A stretch of 64,000 bases of DNA from contig NZ_NTMG01000068.1 of assembly GCF_002487355.1 (NCBI RefSeq), positions 79,720 through 143,719 on the forward strand. The letters run 5' to 3'. How positions within the stretch are numbered: position 1 is the stretch's first letter; each line of letters starts with the position of its first letter. Shown one piece after another: positions 38,360 through 47,670 of the stretch. This DNA is from Candidatus Methanoperedens sp. BLZ2 (GTDB taxonomy: Archaea; Halobacteriota; Methanosarcinia; Methanosarcinales; Methanoperedenaceae). Both the position numbers and the translations under genes were made by a program. Under the pieces are notes generated by a model. The model was not told where the DNA came from. It was given only the letters and a program-made list of their open reading frames with translations, and ran no database searches.

Positions 38360-38539
38360 ATGAGTTTAAGAGATGATAAGCTTTTTGTACTATGAGAAGC
38401 TAGCCTGAAATTCAAAACTGCTGCAACATACATGTATGGGCTAATGAAACTATGCGAAACTGTACATGAAAATCCAATACAGCGTACAGAAGAAGCGAGA
38501 AAAAGATTATCTGGCTTTCCGGTTTTTATTTGGGGATAA
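38360..38539 (+). pseudogene. 60-codon ORF interrupted by an in-frame TGA
   Basis: From ATG 38360 eleven codons (SLRDDKLFVL) reach a TGA at 38393, after which the same frame stays open for 47 more codons with ordinary protein-like composition to a TAA at 38537. I do not recognise the family. A single nonsense mutation in a short gene is the simplest view; a recoded TGA is possible but unsupported. Confidence 0.35.
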
Positions 38540-38619
38540 TAAATGTAGTTGATTATAATGGATTAAAGAAATCTAAGTTCTGATCTATCAGGCCAAAATA
38601 AAAATCAAAATACTTAAAT

Positions 38620-38668
38620 ATGACTTGGGGTCATATATGACTATAAGTCATATCAGACTAAAAGTCAT
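38620..38668 (+). promoter_or_regulatory. Triple palindromic operator upstream of tetR
   Basis: Three 15-base palindromes: ATGACTTGGGGTCAT (38620-38634), ATGACTATAAGTCAT (38637-38651) and CAGACTAAAAGTCAT (38654-38668), centred exactly 17 bases apart. They lie 12 bases above the regulator's reading frame and next to a CTTAAATA box at 38613-38619. The layout suggests cooperative binding by the TetR protein to shut its own promoter. Confidence 0.7.
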
Positions 38669-38680
38669 AATTGTTAAGAG

Positions 38681-39271
38681 ATGGTAATTATGTCCCTGCG
38701 TGATAAAAAGAAGATCGAAACAAAGAATAAGATTTTCGAAGTGGCGGGAAGATTATTCAAGGAAAAAGGGTATGACAACACAACTATTGATGAGATAACA
38801 AAAGAAGCCGGGATAGGTAAAGGTACATTTTTTAACTATTTTCCAGCCAAGGAAGCGCTTCTCCAGGATTTCGTTAAGCAAAAGGAAGAGCTTGTCTTTG
38901 ACCTGGTAAAAGATCAATTAACCCGAAAAATATCCACAAAAGAAAAGATAAAAAACATACTTATTCTCGTGGCAAAGAGCAATGAAAAAGACAGGGAGCT
39001 TACAAAATTATTCGTTTTTGAGCATTTGAAACATTATGGACATGAAGAAAGAAGGAGCACCAGCCTTAATCATCTCATTCAGGTCATATTGGAGAAGGGT
39101 GAAAAAACAGAGGAATTCAAGATCGGTTTGGATTCTAAAATGGCTGCCGGAAATTTAACGGCCATCTATTTTTATTCGTTGTTGGAATGGTTATGGTCAA
39201 AGAACGAATATTCTTTTTCAGAGGACATATCAAAAAAAATTGATATGATATTTGATGGTATTGGAAGGTGA
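38681..39271 (+). CDS. TetR/AcrR-family transcriptional regulator
   Basis: 196 residues (193 from the likelier ATG at 38690, which gives SLRDKKKIETKNKIFEVAG). The N-terminal TetR helix-turn-helix is clear: LFKEKGYDNTTIDEITKEAGIGKGTFFNYFPAKEALLQDF. The C-terminal ligand domain is variable. It heads an operon with the phosphotransferase-like and radical SAM genes and probably represses it through the palindromes upstream until a small molecule binds. Confidence 0.92.
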   Translation: MVIMSLRDKKKIETKNKIFEVAGRLFKEKGYDNTTIDEITKEAGIGKGTFFNYFPAKEALLQDFVKQKEELVFDLVKDQLTRKISTKEKIKNILILVAKSNEKDRELTKLFVFEHLKHYGHEERRSTSLNHLIQVILEKGEKTEEFKIGLDSKMAAGNLTAIYFYSLLEWLWSKNEYSFSEDISKKIDMIFDGIGR

Positions 39272-39275
39272 AACT

Positions 39276-41951
39276 GTGAGTGAGAAAAAGGAAAAATATT
39301 TTCTAAACTGGGAAGAATCTGCCAATTCTTGCCCAGCAGAGGTAGGCGGCAAGGGATTGAATCTGGGACGATTGCATCGATATGGTTTTTCAGTGCCTGG
39401 CGGGGGTGTTTTGACATCTCCTGCATATCGCGATTTCCTGCAGTTTAACAACCTGACAGGATCTATTAATGCTGCATGCGATATCAGGGCGGAACTCGTA
39501 AATGATCCGGTTAATGAAAAGAATCTGGAAGAGATCAGGCGAAATATCAATGAAGGCCAGGTACCCGTAACCGTCCGGCAGGAACTGGCAAAACAACTTG
39601 AAGGCACGAAACTACTTGAAAAACCTGTGGCAGTCCGGTCATCAGCAACAGCTGAAGATTCTGCAACGGCATCATTTGCCGGAGTCCATGAGTCATTCCT
39701 GAATATCATGGGAATAGAGAATATAGTCAAAGCAATAAAGGGCTGCTATGCTTCCCTCTGGACACCACGTGCAGTTGCCTACAGGCGCAAAATGGGATTG
39801 ACTGATGATGAGGTGGCAGCAGCTGTGGTTATTATGGAACTTGTGCCTGCGGTGGCATCCGGGGTGGCTTTTAGCTGCGATCCGCTGACAGGGCGGTGCG
39901 ACAGGATCGCCATCAGCGCCAATTTCGGTCTGGGAGAGTCGGTAGTAAGCGGCGCAATCGATCCGGATGAGTACCTGCTGCAGCCAATGGCTGAGCTGCC
40001 TGAAATAGTTGAGAATAAAATCGGCAGCAAGAAGAAATATACAAGACTTGTGCAAAGCGGTGGCACGGAACTTGTAAGTGCGGGCAGTCAAGAAAACAGC
40101 GATAAACGACCTGTTCTCAATGATAATCAGATCATAGAAATGGGCTCGCTGACGCTGCGGGTATTCGAAGCTCTAGGCAAAGGTGTGGTCAATCAGGATA
40201 TAGAATGGGCATTCGATGGAAAAAAGTTTCATGTACTGCAAGCAAGACCAGTGACAAATCTCAGAGAACCTACACCCCCGGAACTGGAAGGTCAGCCTGT
40301 TATCTGGTCCAATGCCAACATAAAAGACGCTGCACCAATGGTACTTACAGCGCTTTCCTGGAGTTTTTTTCGCGGCTCTCTCGATATGATGATGAATGCC
40401 AGCCTACTGGCAGCAGGCTATAGGATGCCTGAAGGAACGAGCTGGGTGCGGCTTTATAAAGGCAGGGGATATTTCAACCTGTCTGCCCTTCAGTGGGGTT
40501 TATATGATGCGCTCGGTTATCTGCCTGCAGAGATTAACGCCAGCCTGGGCGGTCACCAGCCCGAGATAAGAGTACCCCCTGGCAATCCTTTTGGAGGACT
40601 TGCGGGAATTAAACGGGTCTGGAGGCGGATGCATCTTATCATCAATGTTCTCAGGACACAGTATTCTTCAAAAAAGATCTTTAAGGACATGTGGGAAACA
40701 GTTGAGCTATGGAAGAAGCAGGATTTCCATGCAATGAACGATCAGGAACTAATCTCTCATTTCTCTGAAACCAATCCGAAAATTCTTGAGTATTGTTCCA
40801 CCTATATGGTTCTCGGCCTCTCAACAGGTGTTTCTTTGTATTTTCTTGTACAGGCACTGGAGAAGGATTTCCCGGGTCGCGGTGCTGCCCTGGCAAACGG
40901 TTTGCTCGCCGGCGCTTCGGAAATAACAAGCGCTGAACACGGCTACAGGCTTATGGAACTGGGAAAGACAGTTCAGATGGATAAAGTTGCTCTGAGGTAC
41001 TTTACTGCTGAACCTTTCAGACCATCGGCATGGAAGGATGAAATTCCCGGAGGTTCACAGTTCCGGAGGGAGTTCGAAGAATTCTTGAAGGACTACGGTC
41101 ACCGCGGGGTCTATGAAATAGACTTGTTGAATCCGCGCTGGGGCGAGGATCCGCGATATTTACTTGAAATCATCAGGGCACAGGTGATGTCGCCCGCAAA
41201 TATTGATCACAGGGCGGTTCAGGAAGCAAAACGCAAAACTGCAGAAAAGGAGATCGCAGGCAAACTCAAATGGGGCTTGCGGCGGCTCACGGTCAGTAGG
41301 CTCATCAAGCAGGCAAGGGATAACGCAGGCACCAGGGAAATGGGAAAATCCGTGCTCGTAAAACCATTTGAAGTTTCACGTATGTTTTTTCAGGAGCTGG
41401 GGCGGCGTCTTGTGGAACGAGGGGTACTGGATGAACAGGCTGATGTTTATCACTGCGCCTGGCACGAACTTTCGGCGATCCTGGCAGGATACTCTGATGG
41501 CAGCGGGTTGAAGGTACTGGTGGAAGAAAGAAAAAAGATGCGGGAGGAATTATCCCTTCTGGAGCCTCCTGATGTTATAATAGATGATGCGCCTCAGCCA
41601 AAAGCCGGGGCGCCTGAAGCACACGGGCAGGTGCTGGCAGGCATTGGTGTGGCAGCAGGAAGAGCTTCTGGCAGGGCGCGGCTGATCCGCCATCCCGGGG
41701 AAAATACCCGGCTGCAGGCTGGAGACGTTCTCGTAGCTCCATCCACAGACCCGGGCTGGACGCCGTTGTTTTTAAGGGCAAACGCTCTGGTTATGGAAGT
41801 GGGCGGCTCTCTCTCCCATGGGGCTATTGTCGCAAGGGAATACGGAATTCCGGCGGTGGTCAATGTGCCTGGGGTGATGAAGGCTTTGAAAGATGGAGAA
41901 CAGCTTACAGTTGATGGTGATGAAGGAAAGGTATATCGTAAACAGGAGTAG
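39276..41951 (+). CDS. PEP synthase / rifampin phosphotransferase-like enzyme
   Basis: About 890 residues. An N-terminal ATP-grasp domain (EVGGKGLNLGRLHRYGFSVPGG, VRSSATAEDSATASFAGVHES, VNQDIEWAFDGKKFHVLQARP), a long middle domain, and a C-terminal phosphohistidine domain (GGSLSHGAIVAREYGIPAVVNV with the swivelling histidine). The order and length match Rph-type dikinases, not PEP synthase, which has its PEP domain at the end. It would transfer the beta-phosphate of ATP to an unknown small molecule. The GTG at 39276 follows GGAAGGTG; an upstream ATG at 39255 overlaps tetR. Confidence 0.85.
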   Translation: MSEKKEKYFLNWEESANSCPAEVGGKGLNLGRLHRYGFSVPGGGVLTSPAYRDFLQFNNLTGSINAACDIRAELVNDPVNEKNLEEIRRNINEGQVPVTVRQELAKQLEGTKLLEKPVAVRSSATAEDSATASFAGVHESFLNIMGIENIVKAIKGCYASLWTPRAVAYRRKMGLTDDEVAAAVVIMELVPAVASGVAFSCDPLTGRCDRIAISANFGLGESVVSGAIDPDEYLLQPMAELPEIVENKIGSKKKYTRLVQSGGTELVSAGSQENSDKRPVLNDNQIIEMGSLTLRVFEALGKGVVNQDIEWAFDGKKFHVLQARPVTNLREPTPPELEGQPVIWSNANIKDAAPMVLTALSWSFFRGSLDMMMNASLLAAGYRMPEGTSWVRLYKGRGYFNLSALQWGLYDALGYLPAEINASLGGHQPEIRVPPGNPFGGLAGIKRVWRRMHLIINVLRTQYSSKKIFKDMWETVELWKKQDFHAMNDQELISHFSETNPKILEYCSTYMVLGLSTGVSLYFLVQALEKDFPGRGAALANGLLAGASEITSAEHGYRLMELGKTVQMDKVALRYFTAEPFRPSAWKDEIPGGSQFRREFEEFLKDYGHRGVYEIDLLNPRWGEDPRYLLEIIRAQVMSPANIDHRAVQEAKRKTAEKEIAGKLKWGLRRLTVSRLIKQARDNAGTREMGKSVLVKPFEVSRMFFQELGRRLVERGVLDEQADVYHCAWHELSAILAGYSDGSGLKVLVEERKKMREELSLLEPPDVIIDDAPQPKAGAPEAHGQVLAGIGVAAGRASGRARLIRHPGENTRLQAGDVLVAPSTDPGWTPLFLRANALVMEVGGSLSHGAIVAREYGIPAVVNVPGVMKALKDGEQLTVDGDEGKVYRKQE

Positions 41952-41954
41952 AAA

Positions 41955-43322
41955 ATGAAAATATTACTGATACAGCCGGCGAAAGCCCAAAAAACGATCG
42001 GTGGAGAGGATGTTTTTATTTATGAGCCGCTTGCGCTCGAATATCTGGCTTCAGGTGTAAAAAGCGATCATAACGTAAAAATACTTGACATGCGGATTGA
42101 CAAAGACCTTGATTCCCAGATGCAAAAATTCAGGCCGGATGTTGTCGGGATCACTGCATATACTGTTCATGTGAATACGGTCAAAAACCTTTTTAATAAA
42201 ATCAAAACAATTGACTCCGGTATCTTTACCGTTGTTGGCGGCCATCATGCAACGGTTGCGCCTGAGGATTTCTTTAATCCCTGTATTGATCTTGTAGTAA
42301 TGGGAGAAGGAGTTTTTGTATTCAAGGAAATAATTTCAAGGCTTGTTTCAAAAAGACCCTTTGATGGAATTGCCGGAATATCTTATTTGAAAGATGGAGG
42401 GAGGGTAATCAATCCTCGTGAACCGGTAACCGACCTTGATATCTTTCCTTTCCCATCCAGAGAATTTACGGAAAAGTACAGGAAATACTATTACAGTGAA
42501 TGGATGAGACCGCTTGCATCGATACGCACATCAAAGGGGTGCCCGAACAGGTGTAATTTCTGTGCCCTGTGGAAGCTGACAGGTGGAAAATATCTGAAAA
42601 GAAAGCCGGAAAACATTGTCAGGGAACTTTCCGGGATCAAGGAAAAATACGTTTTTTTTGCAGATGATGAATCCATGGTTGATGCCAGCAGGATGAAAAA
42701 ACTTGCTGAACTGATCAGGGAAGCCGGGATTAAAAAACGTTATTTTCTATATGGAAGAAGCGATACGATCGTAAAAAACCCGGACCTTATTAAAATATGG
42801 AAAGATATCGGACTTGAAAGGGTCTTTGTGGGGCTTGAATTTTTCAGGGATGAAGACCTTAAATATATCAATAAAGGTTCAACTGCAGAAAATAATAAAG
42901 AGGCAATAAAAATATTGCACTCAAATGGCATAGAGATATATGCATCGTTTATTGTCAGGCCGGATTTTAATGAAGAAGATTTTAAAGAATTAAAAGAATA
43001 TTGCAGGAAAATGGAGTTCACTTTTCTAAGCTTTGCTGTTCTTACTCCATTACCAGGGACAGATTTGTATGAAGAAGTTAAAGACAGTCTCATTACTGAG
43101 GATTATGACCTCTTTGATTTTATTCATACCCAGCTTCCAACAAAACTCCCTTTGAAAGAATTCTTCAATAATCTCAATTCGTTGTATTTCGATACAATAC
43201 CTCTGGGAAAGAGTATTTCATTTATGAGGAGATATCCATTGAAAGAAATACCGGGTTTGATCTCTCTTAGAATGAAAGTTGCAAGGCAGATGAAGAATGC
43301 ATATAAGGATTATGAAACATGA
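41955..43322 (+). CDS. B12-binding radical SAM protein
   Basis: 455 residues. N-terminal cobalamin-binding Rossmann domain (~1-135; ITAYTVHVNTVKNLF and VVGGHHATVAPEDFF), a linker, then the radical SAM barrel with C196-x3-C200-x2-C203 (GCPNRCNFCALW) and the strand FADDESMVD. Class B type enzymes methylate or rearrange unactivated carbons, often in lipids, pigments or secondary metabolites. It starts three bases after the dikinase gene, with AGGAGTAGAAA as ribosome site, so both act in one pathway. Confidence 0.92.
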   Translation: MKILLIQPAKAQKTIGGEDVFIYEPLALEYLASGVKSDHNVKILDMRIDKDLDSQMQKFRPDVVGITAYTVHVNTVKNLFNKIKTIDSGIFTVVGGHHATVAPEDFFNPCIDLVVMGEGVFVFKEIISRLVSKRPFDGIAGISYLKDGGRVINPREPVTDLDIFPFPSREFTEKYRKYYYSEWMRPLASIRTSKGCPNRCNFCALWKLTGGKYLKRKPENIVRELSGIKEKYVFFADDESMVDASRMKKLAELIREAGIKKRYFLYGRSDTIVKNPDLIKIWKDIGLERVFVGLEFFRDEDLKYINKGSTAENNKEAIKILHSNGIEIYASFIVRPDFNEEDFKELKEYCRKMEFTFLSFAVLTPLPGTDLYEEVKDSLITEDYDLFDFIHTQLPTKLPLKEFFNNLNSLYFDTIPLGKSISFMRRYPLKEIPGLISLRMKVARQMKNAYKDYET

Positions 43323-43390
43323 TGCAGGTTGAAGGCTGTTTATCATGGAGTAAAAGTGGCTGCAGGAGAGGCAATGGCAAGAAAAAATGA

Positions 43391-43768
43391 TTATACTGTC
43401 TTTATCTCAAACCCTTCGAACATCTTTCTCATAACCAGGTCCTGAATCGACCCAAAACCTGAAGTGGCGATAATCTTCCCGTCCAGGTCATCAATAGACC
43501 GAATGTCAGAACCTGCCCTCACGATCAGTGCGCTGCCACCTGAATTTACTCCACTGATAATGTATATTCTTCCATTATCATTTATCCAGTACCTCAAAAG
43601 CGGGGTCACACCAAACGTGGCAATGTCAACTTCCCTGTGAGTGAAAGCATTCGTTATTGCCAGGCCGTTCCTGAATTTCATGAACTTGATATTTTTACCG
43701 GGGATCAGGCCGACTTTTTCAAAGTACCCTTCTTCCTGTGCTACATAAACTGCAAGGTAATGGATATT
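43391..43768 (-). pseudogene. Fragment of an ABC transporter substrate-binding protein
   Basis: The minus strand codes a piece of a nitrate/sulfonate/taurine-type binding protein: IHYLAVYVAQEEGYFEK and KNIKFMKFRNGLAITNAF upstream, then FGVTPLLRYWI, SGGSALIVRAGSDIRSIDDL and GFGSIQDLVMRKMFEGFE. No start exists before the TAA at its beginning, and it stops in the middle of the fold, so both ends are lost. A 30-residue ORF (43741-43833, minus) overlaps its start in another frame. No permease or ATPase is nearby. Confidence 0.65.
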
Positions 43769-43825
43769 ACGTTAGAGATATTTTCATTCTTTTTGATCAA
43801 ATCAACGATCTTATCATCAATATTT

Positions 43826-44188
43826 TTATTCATGATCTACCACCGGCGTTTCCAGATCGGGTGAAGTCAATTGTTCGTCCGATAATAATCTCAATTCATC
43901 ATAGAATTTTATTAGAAGCTTTGCAGCTTCATTTTCCTCGTTGAGATAGAACGAACGTATCTGTTTCCCGATCTTTTTCTCAATAATTATGTTATTCTGC
44001 AAAAGAGGTTCAATTACTCTTGCCACGCTGGAATGATACAATCCCGTGGCCTGCGCTATCCCTGAAAGATAATTGATCTCTCCTTTATTATTCATGAGAT
44101 ATTCCAGTACAGTTAATTGTGCTGTTTTTCCAAATAACTTTTCAAGCGGGCTCATATTTTGTCCTGATTGTGCCTCTGGCGACAACAT
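43826..44188 (-). CDS. Winged-helix transcriptional regulator
   Basis: 120 residues; the likelier start is the ATG at 44155. LEKLFGKTAQLTVLEYLMNNKGEINYLSGIAQATGLYHSSVARVIEPLLQNNIIIEKKIG is a typical winged helix with its wing, of the ArsR/MarR-like archaeal type. It is divergent from the DUF4386 operon and may regulate it across the shared 240-base intergenic region. Confidence 0.8.
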   Translation of the reverse strand: MLSPEAQSGQNMSPLEKLFGKTAQLTVLEYLMNNKGEINYLSGIAQATGLYHSSVARVIEPLLQNNIIIEKKIGKQIRSFYLNEENEAAKLLIKFYDELRLLSDEQLTSPDLETPVVDHE

Positions 44189-44294
44189 TTAGTTAGATCC
44201 TTTTTAAATATATTTGCGTATGTATTCATATAGTTATGCTTTTGTAATCATAAGACTATGTGTAATTATATAGAAATTATATTGTTTTATCTTA

Positions 44295-44391
44295 CTAATA
44301 TATGTATAATAAACACCAACTTGACGATTAATAGTAAAGATTATGTATTAAGATGTTCTAATTAAGATTGAGTTTTGTCTTGTCAGAGAAC
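44295..44391 (+). promoter_or_regulatory. Promoter-leader region, copy A
   Basis: 97 bases that align throughout, with ~70% identity by eye, with 49390-49486. Common features: CTA(A/G)TATA at the start, AATAAACACCA(A/G)CT, and a closing GAGTTT(T)GTC. Copy A ends ~40 bases before the first DUF4386 gene; copy B precedes the membrane-protein cluster. Probable shared control. Confidence 0.5.
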
Positions 44392-44431
44392 TTACCTGAA
44401 AACGAGTGGAATATCGTACAGGAGGATTAAA

Positions 44432-45157
44432 ATGAATAGAAAAGAAATGAATTCAGACAGAAGAACAGCGATAATTGTGGGTGTATTCTTCCTTCTTGGG
44501 TTTGCAGGCGCATTCAGCGCTGTTATTTTGAAACCCATACTGGATGACCCAAATCTTCTTATTAATTTAACCAGGAATAAAAACCTGGTGATGTTGGGAG
44601 CGTTCCTCGAGTTAGTTATGGCATTTGCATGCGCGAACATTGCAATTTGGCTGTATCCAGTCTTAAAAAAACATAACAAGTTCCTGGCTCTTGGAGCGGT
44701 TGGTTCCCGAATTATTGAGAACGTATTCCAGATTGTTGCTACACTCGGCCTGCTAATATTACTGACACTAAGCCAGGAAGCTGCAAAAGCAGATGCTCCT
44801 GCTGCTTCCACTTTTCAAACAGCAGTTGCTTTGCTGCTCGCAGTGCGTTTTTGGGCGCCCTTAGTGTTGGCACAAATCGCTTTTTGCCTGGGCGCTTTGA
44901 TGTATTACTATGTGTTTTACCAATCAAAACTCATTCCAAGGTGGCTGTCGGGTTGGGGCATCGTTGCGATCATATTACATTTGACTTCAGTCTTCTTGAC
45001 GATGTTCTTCCAAATTAATCCCTTTTCGGGGTCACCAATCATATTATTGAGCATACCTATATTCTTCCAGGAACTGACACTTGCAGGATGGCTGATAGTT
45101 AAAGGATTCAATCCGTCCGCACTCGCTTCCGGGTCTGCCAAAGTAGATATGAGCTAA
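44432..45157 (+). CDS. DUF4386 membrane protein 1
   Basis: 241 residues from the ATG at 44432 (CAGGAGGATTAAA upstream; an earlier frame start is not supported). Six helices with the family pattern: RTAIIVGVFFLLGFAGAFSAV, PVLKKHNKFLALGAVGSRIIENVFQIV, YYYVFYQSKLIPRWLSGWG and ELTLAGWLIVKGFNPSA. DUF4386 proteins are uncharacterised and common in bacteria such as Bacteroidetes. First gene of a six-gene run. Confidence 0.8.
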   Translation: MNRKEMNSDRRTAIIVGVFFLLGFAGAFSAVILKPILDDPNLLINLTRNKNLVMLGAFLELVMAFACANIAIWLYPVLKKHNKFLALGAVGSRIIENVFQIVATLGLLILLTLSQEAAKADAPAASTFQTAVALLLAVRFWAPLVLAQIAFCLGALMYYYVFYQSKLIPRWLSGWGIVAIILHLTSVFLTMFFQINPFSGSPIILLSIPIFFQELTLAGWLIVKGFNPSALASGSAKVDMS

Positions 45158-45168
45158 GGAGAGATAAA

Positions 45169-45891
45169 ATGAATTCAAACAAAAAAATCGCAAGAACTAC
45201 AGGAATATTGTTTATCATTGCGACGGCTGCAGTTCTACTGGGTAGTGGTCTTACGGAATCCATCGTGGGTGCTCCGGACTACCTTGTTCAGATTGCTGCA
45301 AACAAGAACCTGGTAGCGCTGGGTGCGATTCTTTACTTTGTCGCGGCTGCCGGAAGTGCCGGCATCGCGATTTCGCTGTACCCCGTCTTGCGGAAATACA
45401 ATGAAGGTCTCGCTATCGGGTCAGTTGGTTTCAGGCTTATTGAGGCGGTGTTCTATATTGTGAGTGCACTCGGCTTGCTTTCTCTGCTGTCATTAAGCCA
45501 GGAATATGCAAGCGCAGAGCCTCAGGCAGTTCCAACCTTTCAAGTCCTGGGCACCTCGATTCTGGCAATGCGTGTTTGGGCGGGTTTCGTGCTTGCAGTG
45601 ATTGCCTTCTGCCTGGGCGCAGCTATGTACTACTACGTTATGTATCGATTTAGACTCATCCCACGATGGCTATCAGTATGGGGTCTGGTCGCGCTCACAT
45701 TGTTGCTCTTGATGACTCTATTGATCGCATTCGGCGAAAGAATTTCAGGACCTTCAGGCATGCAGGTGTTGTTGGTTCTCCCGATCCTTGTGCAGGAAAT
45801 GGTTCTGGCGGTATGGCTGATAGTCAAAGGATTCAATCCATCGGCAATCGCCTCAGGGTCGCCAAAAACCGATACAAACGAGGTAAAATGA
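45169..45891 (+). CDS. DUF4386 membrane protein 2
   Basis: 240 residues, eleven bases after the first copy and clearly its paralogue (PVLRKYNEGLAIGSVGFRLIEAVFYIV, FRLIPRWLSVWG, WLIVKGFNPSA). AAGGAGAGATAAA precedes the ATG. The two tandem copies have diverged well apart, so the duplication is old. Six membrane helices. Confidence 0.82.
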   Translation: MNSNKKIARTTGILFIIATAAVLLGSGLTESIVGAPDYLVQIAANKNLVALGAILYFVAAAGSAGIAISLYPVLRKYNEGLAIGSVGFRLIEAVFYIVSALGLLSLLSLSQEYASAEPQAVPTFQVLGTSILAMRVWAGFVLAVIAFCLGAAMYYYVMYRFRLIPRWLSVWGLVALTLLLLMTLLIAFGERISGPSGMQVLLVLPILVQEMVLAVWLIVKGFNPSAIASGSPKTDTNEVK

Positions 45892-45920
45892 CAAAATCAA
45901 AGTAAATTGGAGGAATAATC

Positions 45921-46907
45921 ATGAAAGCAATTGTACACACAAAATACGGATCACCGGATGAACTACAGCTCAAAGAGGTGAAAAAACCTATCCCTAAGGA
46001 CAATGAAGTACTGATAAGAATATATGCAACAACAGTAACAACTACGGACTGCAACGTCCGTAACTTCACATTTGTACCTGGATCGTTTAGATTCCCGGCA
46101 CGGATTCATTTTGGTTTCAGAAAACCAAAAATAAATATACTGGGGATTGATTTAGCAGGAGAAATTGAAGCAGTCGGCAAAGATGTAAAACTATTTAAAA
46201 AAGGTGACCGGGTTTTTGGATCACCCGGTACTAATTTTGGTGGCCATGCAGAGTACATATGTATATCTGAAGATGGGGTGTTGGCAATAAAACCGGCTAA
46301 TATGACCTATGAGGAAGCTGCAGCCATTCCTTTAGCAGGGAATACTGCACTGTTTTTTATAAGAGATCTGGGGAAAGTTAGGGCCGGACAAAAAATACTT
46401 ATCCATGGCGCTTCCGGAGCTATAGGTACTTATGCAGTTCAACTTGCCAGGTACTACGGAGCAGAAGTTACCGGGGTCTGCAGTGCCACGAATGCAGAAA
46501 TGGTGAAATCTTTAGGCGCGGATAAGGTAATTGATTATACTAAAGAGGATTTTACCAAAAGTGATGAGACTTATGATGTTATTTTTGATGTGGTAGGCAA
46601 GATTACGTTCTCACAATGTAAAAGCTCGTTAAAACAAAAAGGAATTTATCTTGAAAATATGCTTGGGCTACAGGATATTCTAAAAATAATTTGGACCTCA
46701 ATTATCGGCAGTAAGAAAATTAAGGGTGGGGTATCAACCGAAAGTGTTGAAAATCTAAATTTCTTCTTAGAACTTATTGAATCGGGAAAGTTAAAACCGG
46801 TTATAGATAGAAGCTATCCGTTGGAACAGACGGCTGAAGCTTTCAAGTATGTTGAAAAAGGACACAAAAAGGGAACTGTAGTAATAACTGTGGGACATAA
46901 TGACTAA
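45921..46907 (+). CDS. Zinc-free MDR oxidoreductase (quinone reductase type) 1
   Basis: 328 residues of the medium-chain dehydrogenase/reductase family: KAIVHTKYGSPDELQLKEVKKP, then GNTALFFIRDLGKVRAGQKILIHGASGAIGTYAVQLA (NADPH fold, ~140-175), [14 protein letters not shown]. The cysteine-rich catalytic zinc ligands of alcohol dehydrogenases are not seen, so it is a NADPH quinone or enone reductase type. GGAGG lies upstream. Confidence 0.88.
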   Translation: MKAIVHTKYGSPDELQLKEVKKPIPKDNEVLIRIYATTVTTTDCNVRNFTFVPGSFRFPARIHFGFRKPKINILGIDLAGEIEAVGKDVKLFKKGDRVFGSPGTNFGGHAEYICISEDGVLAIKPANMTYEEAAAIPLAGNTALFFIRDLGKVRAGQKILIHGASGAIGTYAVQLARYYGAEVTGVCSATNAEMVKSLGADKVIDYTKEDFTKSDETYDVIFDVVGKITFSQCKSSLKQKGIYLENMLGLQDILKIIWTSIIGSKKIKGGVSTESVENLNFFLELIESGKLKPVIDRSYPLEQTAEAFKYVEKGHKKGTVVITVGHND

Positions 46908-47670
46908 ACCTAACAAATCAGGAGGAATTGAAATACCAGGTCATACCGAAGAAGCATCACAACGTAAAGCTGCAAAAGTCGCAGGCTTGATGTTCCTGTT
47001 TATCGTAATAGGCTGGACTCTTAACTGGACACTTGTGGACTCAAAACTTATTGTTGCAGGAAATGCCACGGCTACAGTCAATAACATAATGGCCAATGAG
47101 TTGCTATTTCGTATCGGTATTACTAACGAGCTACTCTTCTCTATCAGTGGGGTAGTATTGGCCCTTGCTCTTTATATAATACTCAAACCGGTAAACAAGA
47201 ATCTTGCTTTGCTTGCGCTTTTTTTGAAATTGATGGAGGCAATTATAGGGGCAGTTATGGTGCTTGTCGCTTTTTTTGCTTTGCAGATGTTAAATGGAAA
47301 AGCATATTTGACAGTATTTAAACCGGAACAGTTGCAGGACATCGTCGGATTATTTCTCAATGTACGCAGTACTGGATCTACCATTTCAATGGTATTTCTT
47401 GGCATGAACTTGATAGTATTTTTGTATTTATTATTCAAGTCTAAGTACGTTCCAAGAATATTGGCCGGCTTTGGAATTCTTTCATATTCGCTCATTCTCG
47501 TATACTCTTTAGCAAATATTCTTGCACCCCAAAATGCAACGGTGCTGACAATGGTTAATACAATTAGCATGGTTTTTTTTGCACCGAGCGTTCTTTTTGA
47601 ACTAATAATTGGCTTATGGCTTCTGATTAAAGGCGTAAATGTTCAACAGAGGGATACAATAAATGAATAA
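46900..47670 (+). CDS. DUF4386 membrane protein 3
   Basis: 256 residues overlapping the MDR gene by eight bases. Longer hydrophilic N terminus (EIPGHTEEASQRKAAKVAG), then the same six-helix plan (LLFSISGVVLALALYIIL, PRILAGFGILSYSLILVYS, LFELIIGLWLLIKGVN). More distant from copies 1 and 2 than they are from each other. Confidence 0.75.
   Translation: MTKPNKSGGIEIPGHTEEASQRKAAKVAGLMFLFIVIGWTLNWTLVDSKLIVAGNATATVNNIMANELLFRIGITNELLFSISGVVLALALYIILKPVNKNLALLALFLKLMEAIIGAVMVLVAFFALQMLNGKAYLTVFKPEQLQDIVGLFLNVRSTGSTISMVFLGMNLIVFLYLLFKSKYVPRILAGFGILSYSLILVYSLANILAPQNATVLTMVNTISMVFFAPSVLFELIIGLWLLIKGVNVQQRDTINE

Noticed and set aside
38393..38395. Selenocysteine reading of the TGA
   Set aside because: No SECIS-like element seen, no selenoprotein family matched, and selenocysteine is not expected in Methanosarcinales.
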